Notes under the pieces: generated by a model
Database searches by the model: none
What the model was told of the DNA's origin: nothing
Seen by the model: the letters and a program-made list of their open reading frames with translations, nothing else
NCBI GenBank assembly: GCA_010672965.1
Contig: JAAHFN010000004.1
Span: 124,001-188,000, forward strand
Reading direction: 5' to 3'
DNA from: Oscillatoria sp. SIO1A7
GTDB taxonomy: Bacteria > Cyanobacteriota > Cyanobacteriia > Cyanobacteriales > Laspinemataceae
DNA: 64,000 nucleotides
Made by a program: the position numbers and the translations under genes
Part shown: one piece after another, positions 58,856 through 64,000 of the stretch
How positions within the stretch are numbered: position 1 is the stretch's first letter
Layout of the letters: each line of letters begins with the position of its first letter

Positions 58856-59188
58856 CTAGGAAACGGCATAGTCTGAATACTCGCGCATAGAGGGATGGTG
58901 GAAGCCCACAACGATTTCCTTTTTGGAAATGCCCATCTCTTCTAGGTCGCGATCTATTTCAAGCTCGGTGTTGTTTTCTTGAAGCCAGATTTTACCGTCT
59001 ATTATATCAAAGTGTAAAGCACAGCTATGAACTCGACGGGACTTTTGCCAGCCAACATCTAGTAAAAGATAATGGTCATTTTCATTATCGCAAATAAGCT
59101 GAACGTCGAACTCTGAATTTTTCATACGATCGGCATACTCTTTGAGTATTGTCTTGATGCTTTCTCGGTAGCGTTCTAATTTATCCAT
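58856..59188 (-). CDS. xisI: XisI-family protein (fdxN element excision controlling factor)
   Basis: 110 residues, the full length of the family. It matches XisI along its whole length: MDKLERYRESIKTILKEYAD, YLLLDVGWQKSRRVHSCALH, FDIIDGKIWLQENNTELEID and KEIVVGFHHPSMREYSDYAV. XisI was named as a control factor for excision of the Anabaena fdxN element, but it is widespread in cyanobacteria beside XisH, often with toxin-antitoxin-like behaviour. No xisH is present next to it here, nor a recombinase or nif gene, so it is an orphan. A family-2 element sits 18 bp before the start codon. Confidence 0.9.
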   Translation of the reverse strand: MDKLERYRESIKTILKEYADRMKNSEFDVQLICDNENDHYLLLDVGWQKSRRVHSCALHFDIIDGKIWLQENNTELEIDRDLEEMGISKKEIVVGFHHPSMREYSDYAVS

Positions 59189-59205
59189 GACTTAATCTTG
59201 TTTTT

Positions 59206-59342
59206 ATATCAAATCCGGTTAATTACACCCACAAAGTAGGGGCAATCCCCCCGCGATCGCCCCGGTTAGTATCGAGCGGGCAGGGGCGGGCACGGGGGCA
59301 CCGCCCCTACAAGTATTGTAATTGTTTAATCGGATTTGATAT
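59206..59342. mobile_element. Family-2 miniature element upstream of xisI
   Basis: Ends ATATCAAATCCGGTTAA and GTTTAATCGGATTTGATAT. Core GGGGCAATCCCCCCGCGATCGCCCC then GGGGCGGGCACGGGGGCACCGCCCC. 137 bp. It must hold or displace the xisI promoter. Confidence 0.87.
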
Positions 59343-59400
59343 TAGTATATAGATAATTAGCCTTAATTTGTATTATTAAACTTATATTATATTAGGCAAA

Positions 59401-59549
59401 TATAGCGTTTTTCAAATTGATATTAATTGTCTAGGGCGAAGCATCCCAATATGAGAATCCCCGTTTTACAGCAGAGATGGTCTTGGGGATGCTGTCGCCC
59501 CTACATTTATAGGACCCTATCGTTTATTACTTATTTGAGAACCGCTATA
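59401..59549. mobile_element. Family-3 miniature element
   Basis: Ends TATAGCGTTTTTCAAATTGATA and CTTATTTGAGAACCGCTATA. Core GGGCGAAGCATCCC / GGGATGCTGTCGCCCCTAC. 149 bp. It is followed by CGCTATT and GAGAGCTGA heptamers to 59668. Confidence 0.87.
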
Positions 59550-59673
59550 GCCGAGTCGAACTCTACATCTAGAGTCTGGTGCGCAGTGTGCAGGCTATTC
59601 GCTGACCGCTATTCGCTGGCCGCTATTCGCTGAGAGCTGAGAGCTGAAAGCTGACCGCTGACCGCTTTTATAT

Positions 59674-61980
59674 TTATTTACTATCCAGAATATCTTCTAG
59701 TTTTTGTCCTTCGGGGAGGCCGATAAAGACGCGATCGCCGGCACTTGCACCGCTAAGAATTTGAGTGCGATCGCCAATAGTCGGGCCAACTGTCACCGGG
59801 CGAAACTCGGCTTTATTTTTCTCATTGGGCACCAGAATGCCCGTCTCGCCTTTATTGCTAACAATCGCCACCGTCGGAACTACCAAAGCATTCTCAAGAG
59901 CATCCCCCAGAAAAATAATATCCACATTCATCCCCGATTGTAACTTATCAACACCGGAGTTTATTTCCACTCGCACCTCAAACAAAGTAACATCTTGTTC
60001 CTTCACTGCTTCTGGAGCAATCAAGCGAACCCGACCGGCAAAAGTCTCATCGGGATAGGCTTCTGCCACAATCTCAACCTGCTGATCCGGTTTAATTTGA
60101 CCGATATCCGCTTCTGGTACTCTTGCCAAAACTTCCAAACCCCTAGCCAGAGCAACAACCGAAGTAGAAGTCGCGCTGCCAGCAGTAGAAGCAGAAGTAG
60201 TTGGAGTCACGAAAGCGCCTTCTGTAGCGAATCTTTGGGTAATTTGACCGGGAAAAGGAGCCCTAATAAAAGAGTCTTCTAGCTGAACCTGGACTCCTTG
60301 CAAGCGGCCGAGGGCTTCTGTAACTTGGGCTTCGGCTTCGGCAACATCCTCAATACGAGCCCCTTTTTCTTGCAGAGTCAAAGCATATCGGGCTTCCGCC
60401 ACTTGGGCTTCGGCTTCGGCGATATCCTCAATACGACTGCCTCTCTCTTGCAGTCGCAGGGCCTCGCGGGCTTCCGCCACTTGGGCTTCGGCTTCGGCGA
60501 TATCCTCAATACGACTGCCTCTCTCTTGCAGTCGCAGGGCCTCGCGAGCTTCTGCCACCTGGGCTTCGGCTTCGGCGATATCCTCAATACGACTGCCTCT
60601 TTCTTGCAGTCGCAGAGCCTCGCGAGCTTCTGCCACCTGGGCTTCGGCTTCGGCGATATCCTCAATACGACTGCCTCTTTCTTGCAGTCGCAGGGCCTCG
60701 CGAGCTTCCGCCACCTGGGCTTCGGCTTCGGCAATATCTTCAATACGACTGCCTCTTTCTTGCAGTCGCAGGGCCTCGCGAGCTTCTGCCACCTGGGCTT
60801 CGGCCTGGGCTATTTCCTCGAAGCGAGTGCCATTTTCCAGTAAATCTAAGCGTCGCTTGGCCTCTCTAAGATTAGCCTCGGCTCGGCGTGCCTCGCTCAG
60901 CACTTCTTCGAGGCTGTCCTCTGATATGGCCCCCTCTTCAGCCAGCAACGAGTTGCGCCGCACCCGTTCTTGGGTCAGGACTTGGGTTGCCTCAGCCGCC
61001 TCCACTTGGGCTCGGGCTTGGGCTATTTCTTCGAGTCGATTGCCGGCTTGCAGTTGGGTGAGTCTGGCTTCGGCCTGATTGAGACGGGCTCGGGCTTGGG
61101 CTATTTCTTCCGGGCGATTCCCCGCTCGCAGTTGAGCAAGTCTGGCTTCGGACTGATTGAGACGGGCTCGGGCTTGGGCTATTTCTTCGGGACGATTCCC
61201 CGCTCGCAGTTGAGCCAGTCTGGCTTCGGACTGATTGAGACGGGCTCGGGCTTGGGCTATTTCTTCGGGACGATTCCCGGCTCGCAGTTCGGAGAGTCTA
61301 GCTTCGGCCTGATTGAGACGGGCTCGGGCTTGGGAGATTTCCTCGGGGCGGTTGCCCGCTCGCAGTTGAGCCAGTCTGGCTTCGGACTGATTGAGACGGG
61401 CTCGGGCTTGGGAGATTTCCTCGGGACGATTCCCCGCTCGCAGTTGAGCCAGTCTGGCTTCGGACTGATTGAGACGGGCTCGGGCTTGGGAGATTTCCTC
61501 GGGACGATTCCCCGCTCGCAGTTGGGCCAGTCTTGCTTGGGCTTGTTCTAAACCCCCTCTGGCTTGGACGAGTTGGGCATTGAGGTCGTTGCTCTCCATT
61601 ATCGCGATCGTCTCGCCCTCTTCCACTCTGTCTCCCTGTTCCACCAACAACTCGGCTACGCGGCCCGCTGTTTTAGGGGATAAGTTGACGCTTTGGATGG
61701 GTCTGACCTCACCGCTGGCTTGAATCCTAACGGTGAGGTCTTCCTCAACTACAGGTATGGTGAGTTCGGCGATCGGGTCTGTTTTGGGCTGTCGGGTACG
61801 AATAGCGATCGCTGCAATCGAGCCTATCGCTAGTAAAGCAGCGGCGATCGCGGGAATCAACAAACGCGACTTTTTTCGTTTTGATTTGGGCAAGGGTTGT
61901 TTTTGTGGCTTTGTAGATTGCTGCGGATCTTTATCTGGCTCTATTTCCGATTCTTTTTCTTCGGGTGACTCCTCTGACAT
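59674..61980 (-). CDS. Periplasmic adaptor (HlyD/MFP) with duplicated coiled-coil arms
   Basis: 768 residues, far above the usual 350-450. An acidic cytoplasmic start and one membrane helix (LLIPAIAAALLAIGSIAAIA) lead to a lipoyl half (VNLSPKTAGRVAELLVEQGD). The first arm holds seven copies of a 26-residue unit (QARARLNQSEARLAQLRAGN; residues about 146-317). A hairpin tip (TQERVRRNSLLAEEGAISED) follows, then the second arm with seven copies of another 26-residue unit (IEDIAEAEAQVAEAREALRL; about 384-537). The second lipoyl half starts SFIRAPFPGQITQRFATEGA, then beta-barrel and membrane-proximal domains. Adaptors of this type link an inner-membrane ABC or RND transporter to an outer-membrane channel; no transporter gene is adjacent in view. 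Confidence 0.9.
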   Translation of the reverse strand: MSEESPEEKESEIEPDKDPQQSTKPQKQPLPKSKRKKSRLLIPAIAAALLAIGSIAAIAIRTRQPKTDPIAELTIPVVEEDLTVRIQASGEVRPIQSVNLSPKTAGRVAELLVEQGDRVEEGETIAIMESNDLNAQLVQARGGLEQAQARLAQLRAGNRPEEISQARARLNQSEARLAQLRAGNRPEEISQARARLNQSEARLAQLRAGNRPEEISQARARLNQAEARLSELRAGNRPEEIAQARARLNQSEARLAQLRAGNRPEEIAQARARLNQSEARLAQLRAGNRPEEIAQARARLNQAEARLTQLQAGNRLEEIAQARAQVEAAEATQVLTQERVRRNSLLAEEGAISEDSLEEVLSEARRAEANLREAKRRLDLLENGTRFEEIAQAEAQVAEAREALRLQERGSRIEDIAEAEAQVAEAREALRLQERGSRIEDIAEAEAQVAEAREALRLQERGSRIEDIAEAEAQVAEAREALRLQERGSRIEDIAEAEAQVAEAREALRLQERGSRIEDIAEAEAQVAEARYALTLQEKGARIEDVAEAEAQVTEALGRLQGVQVQLEDSFIRAPFPGQITQRFATEGAFVTPTTSASTAGSATSTSVVALARGLEVLARVPEADIGQIKPDQQVEIVAEAYPDETFAGRVRLIAPEAVKEQDVTLFEVRVEINSGVDKLQSGMNVDIIFLGDALENALVVPTVAIVSNKGETGILVPNEKNKAEFRPVTVGPTIGDRTQILSGASAGDRVFIGLPEGQKLEDILDSK
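60367..60830. repeat. 78-bp tandem repeat, second coiled-coil arm
   Basis: Six near-identical 78-bp units plus a divergent one, each coding for AEAQVAEAREALRLQERGSR-type sequence. Units differ mostly at synonymous third positions. Confidence 0.9.
61030..61545. repeat. 78-bp tandem repeat, first coiled-coil arm
   Basis: About seven 78-bp units coding for QARARLNQSEARLAQLRAGN-type sequence (start of successive units at 61081, 61159, 61237 and so on). The unit length equals that of the other arm although the sequences differ. Confidence 0.9.
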
Positions 61981-61994
61981 AGCCGCGTTGCTCG

Positions 61995-62185
61995 CCTAAA
62001 AATGGGACAAGGGAGAGGGGGAGACCCGGGGACCGGGGGCAGGGAGTGTGGGGAGTGTGGGGAGTGTGGGGAGTGTGGGGAGAAGTCTTCCTCCCACCCC
62101 TCCCACCCTTCCCCATCTCTCCCCCTCTCCCCACACTCCCCACACTCCCTTGTCCCATTTCCCTCGGTCCCCTTGCCCCCCTATT
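61995..62185. repeat. GGGAGTGTG nonamer arrays in inverted arrangement
   Basis: Five GGGAGTGTG units on one side and ACTCCCCAC / CCCACCC runs on the other. Open frames here on both strands are translated repeats. The gap separates the heparinase-like gene from the adaptor gene on the same strand. Confidence 0.85.
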
Positions 62186-62187
62186 AC

Positions 62188-64000
62188 TTATTTTACTTTA
62201 GCCCCGTTGTCTGGCCGTCCGGCATTATGGGACCTTATGGGAGCCAAGACTATTTTATCCTGGGCAAAAGAAATAGTTCGATCGCCAACTCGAACCTTAG
62301 CATCCAAACCAGTGCCGGAAATACGAATATCGGGTGCCTTTTCCTTTTGTACCGTCATCACGACAAAAAATTCATCCCCGCCAGTTGCCAGTATTGTGCC
62401 ACCATTCTTTCCTTTTTCAAAAGCAATATCTACCTTGGCTGGGGTCACAAAAGTCGATCGCATAGTCGCGCCAGAAGCACCCCGAATCGTAAAACTCTGC
62501 CCTTCAGTCGAGACATCTCCCTCTGTATGCATTACCCAAGTTTTGTCGCCCCGGTCTCCAGTAAATCGATCTACTACAACAAATAATCCCGGAGTTCCTG
62601 AGGCTCCGCTATAGTCAACGGCAAAAGAGCGCAGGGATTCTATACCCGCTGGCGGCAAGCCCTTATCCCGATAAACGTTATCCATTCTCATGCTGACAAC
62701 CCCAGACCCATCCGAGAATGCCTGAAAAAACGTGGGTTGGGCATCTCCCCAAGCTGGCGTATCGGGCACCAGGACAACATTTTCGTTTTCCCTTTTGCCG
62801 TTGTAAGGTCCGGCTGCCCAGCGATCGCCCAGTCCCCAGATGCGGAAACTGCCGGCCTCCGGAAACGACCAGGAACCTCTGAGGGCTTCTCGCTTGAGAT
62901 AAATAGTGGCCAGGAAGTCTTGAGAATCTTGCCACTGGTTGCGGAATTGATAGAAGCCCTTTTGTTCGTCAACTAGGACGCGCCCAAAAATAGCCGCTGG
63001 GTTGCGCGGTACTAGATCTTCTCTATATCCCGCCAGCACAAAAGCTGCTTCGTGGGGGAGTTGGATGCCAAAAGTGCGATCGCCCTGCCAGCCCAGGTTG
63101 CGGTTGAAAAACCACATCACCCCCGGTAGAAGTCTTTCCGGTACGATGCCCAAACCGATGGCGAACAGAGAGTTAGCCGGCCCAGAACGATGCCGCCCGT
63201 AAGTAGGGAGGTCGAGGTTAGAGCCTTTGCCTGCGAGGCGCATAACATAATGGGGCAAAAACCATTCAGCACTAGAACCCTTTACCAGGTCTAAACCCAT
63301 GACATTTTTATAGGCTTGCAAGAAAGGGATAATGGTCAGAATCCAGGGTTCGCTGGCATAATGGTCGCCTTCGCTGCCAAAGGCGCGATCGCCAAGCCCA
63401 ATTTTCAAATAGCGCTTAACATTTCTAACGGCTATTGCCAGCAGTTGCTCGCTGTCGGGACAAAGCTGCGATAAAGAGCCGCCCTCGCTCTCTGTTATGA
63501 CACAAGCATCCGAGCTTATAGGTTCGTGCAAAATAGCCAAGGCAGCCAAACCGGCAGCACCGCGAGCCCTAGCGTTCCAATTACTTGCCGGGTTGGGATT
63601 CCAGCCTCGATCTGGCATTCCTTCAATTAATTTCACTGCCTCCTGCGCCAACCAATCTGTTATTTTTTGACGGCGCTCCTGGTTCCAGGCAAAATAGCAG
63701 AGGTCGTAAGCCAAAGCGACACCAGCCACAATAGTTGAATGCTCCAGCAATCGCGAACCCGGTTGGTTTATGGAGTTCTCCACAATCTGCCTTGCGGTTT
63801 CTGCAGCTTTCCGATCCTCATTCAAGAGGGACAAAAAACAATGACCGGCGGCATGATAGCCACCCGTTGGCACAAATCCATCGTAGTCAATTTCTTTGGC
63901 AAGAGTAGCTCTGAGCTGGGCGAGGATAGCTTGGCCGCGATCGGTTTTTGCCTTTTGACGCAAAAGGGGAATTTGATGCTGGCGGAAAATGAGCCGAGGA
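62188..64000 (-). CDS. Heparinase II/III-like protein (5' end outside window)
   Basis: At least 604 codons, open to the window edge. Protein-like sequence continues upstream of any start in view (PRLIFRQHQIPLLRQKAKTD), matching the usual beginning of heparinase II/III-type polysaccharide lyases (PRL.F...D...LR.K). The N-terminal alpha/alpha-toroid shows FVPTGGYHAAGHCFLSLLNE, GVALAYDLCYFAWNQE, NWNARARGAAGLAALAI and GSEGDHYASEPWILTIIPFL. The C-terminal half is beta-sheet-rich with FVVVDRFTGDRGDKTWVMHT, the typical heparinase/alginate-lyase beta-sandwich. It may cleave acidic polysaccharide, perhaps the cell's own exopolysaccharide. The family is assigned by pattern; the substrate is unknown. 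Any signal peptide would be beyond the edge. Confidence 0.75.
   Translation of the reverse strand, partial: PRLIFRQHQIPLLRQKAKTDRGQAILAQLRATLAKEIDYDGFVPTGGYHAAGHCFLSLLNEDRKAAETARQIVENSINQPGSRLLEHSTIVAGVALAYDLCYFAWNQERRQKITDWLAQEAVKLIEGMPDRGWNPNPASNWNARARGAAGLAALAILHEPISSDACVITESEGGSLSQLCPDSEQLLAIAVRNVKRYLKIGLGDRAFGSEGDHYASEPWILTIIPFLQAYKNVMGLDLVKGSSAEWFLPHYVMRLAGKGSNLDLPTYGRHRSGPANSLFAIGLGIVPERLLPGVMWFFNRNLGWQGDRTFGIQLPHEAAFVLAGYREDLVPRNPAAIFGRVLVDEQKGFYQFRNQWQDSQDFLATIYLKREALRGSWSFPEAGSFRIWGLGDRWAAGPYNGKRENENVVLVPDTPAWGDAQPTFFQAFSDGSGVVSMRMDNVYRDKGLPPAGIESLRSFAVDYSGASGTPGLFVVVDRFTGDRGDKTWVMHTEGDVSTEGQSFTIRGASGATMRSTFVTPAKVDIAFEKGKNGGTILATGGDEFFVVMTVQKEKAPDIRISGTGLDAKVRVGDRTISFAQDKIVLAPIRSHNAGRPDNGAKVK

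Noticed and set aside
58856-59188. fdxN-type developmental excision element
   Set aside because: XisI alone is not evidence: there is no XisF/XisH recombinase, attachment repeat or nif gene.
60298-61551. Plus-strand open frames opposite the adaptor coiled coil
   Set aside because: Artefacts of the two 78-bp tandem repeats read in the antisense frame.

Overview
The window is cyanobacterial. It carries psbA (photosystem II D1), a carotenoid desaturase/isomerase-type gene, cbiD and a DUF92 phytyl-phosphate-kinase-like gene. The HIP1 octamer GCGATCGC is abundant, and heptameric tandem repeats (GGGCATT, GTGTAGG, TTTTGAG, GGTCAGC, CCCGACA and others) fill most intergenic space. The repeat load, the many pseudogenised toxin-antitoxin genes, the giant RTX/VCBS protein and the TPR-CHAT protein suggest a filamentous, large-genome species (Oscillatoriales-like). 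No 16S or other taxonomic marker is present, so the genus is not assigned.

Layout. 1-6.4 kb: the 5' part of a TIGR03032/DUF4915-TPR gene; an intact MntA/HepT toxin-antitoxin pair and a decayed, inverted second copy split by a small transposon-like element; a candidate structured ncRNA with its own promoter and terminator; a broken retropepsin-like gene; a Panacea-domain antitoxin/toxin pair. 6.4-11.2 kb: a 1593-aa secreted DUF4347-VCBS-Calx-beta-RTX protein with repeat DNA inserted in frame. 11.4-22 kb: mostly housekeeping or metabolic singletons (PanE-like reductase, TPR membrane protein, 2H-phosphoesterase-like protein, CrtI/CrtH-type oxidoreductase, LRR protein, patatin, DUF92, VOC protein) separated by miniature elements. 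22-29.6 kb: an antitoxin-like small gene overlapping a 1481-aa TPR-CHAT (caspase-like) protein, followed by a small helical protein and a coiled-coil protein with two C-terminal membrane helices. This is the best candidate for an undescribed conflict or cell-death cassette. 30-38.5 kb: lipase, two broken antitoxins, DUF1499, a membrane glycosyltransferase-like/TPR protein, a BtuF-like binding protein and two pentapeptide proteins. 38.9-44.3 kb: an RND efflux adaptor and pump. 44.8-49.4 kb: a frameshifted VapBC, tRNA-Gly(CCC), a PD-(D/E)XK-like protein and a sigma-factor-like/DUF1822 pair. 50-55 kb: psbA with a promoter-retaining relic of a second psbA, catalase and cbiD. 55-64 kb: a small membrane protein, an unknown/SWIM pair, an orphan XisI, a periplasmic adaptor with matched 7+7 coiled-coil expansions, and a heparinase-like gene running off the right edge.

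Unifying theme. At least four families of miniature inverted-repeat elements (about 88-155 bp, no transposase) and the heptamer repeats have shaped the whole window. They interrupt hepT', a retropepsin gene and a parD-like gene. They lie directly upstream of several genes, supply start and stop codons, and are carried in frame inside at least three proteins. Family 1 has TIR AGGACTTACGCA and 7-bp target duplications. Family 2 has TIR ATATCAAATCCGGTTAA. Family 3 has TIR TATAGCGTTTCTCAAAT. Family 4 has TIR TATAGCACTACGC and is 107 bp long. All assignments come from reading the sequence; no database search was run.
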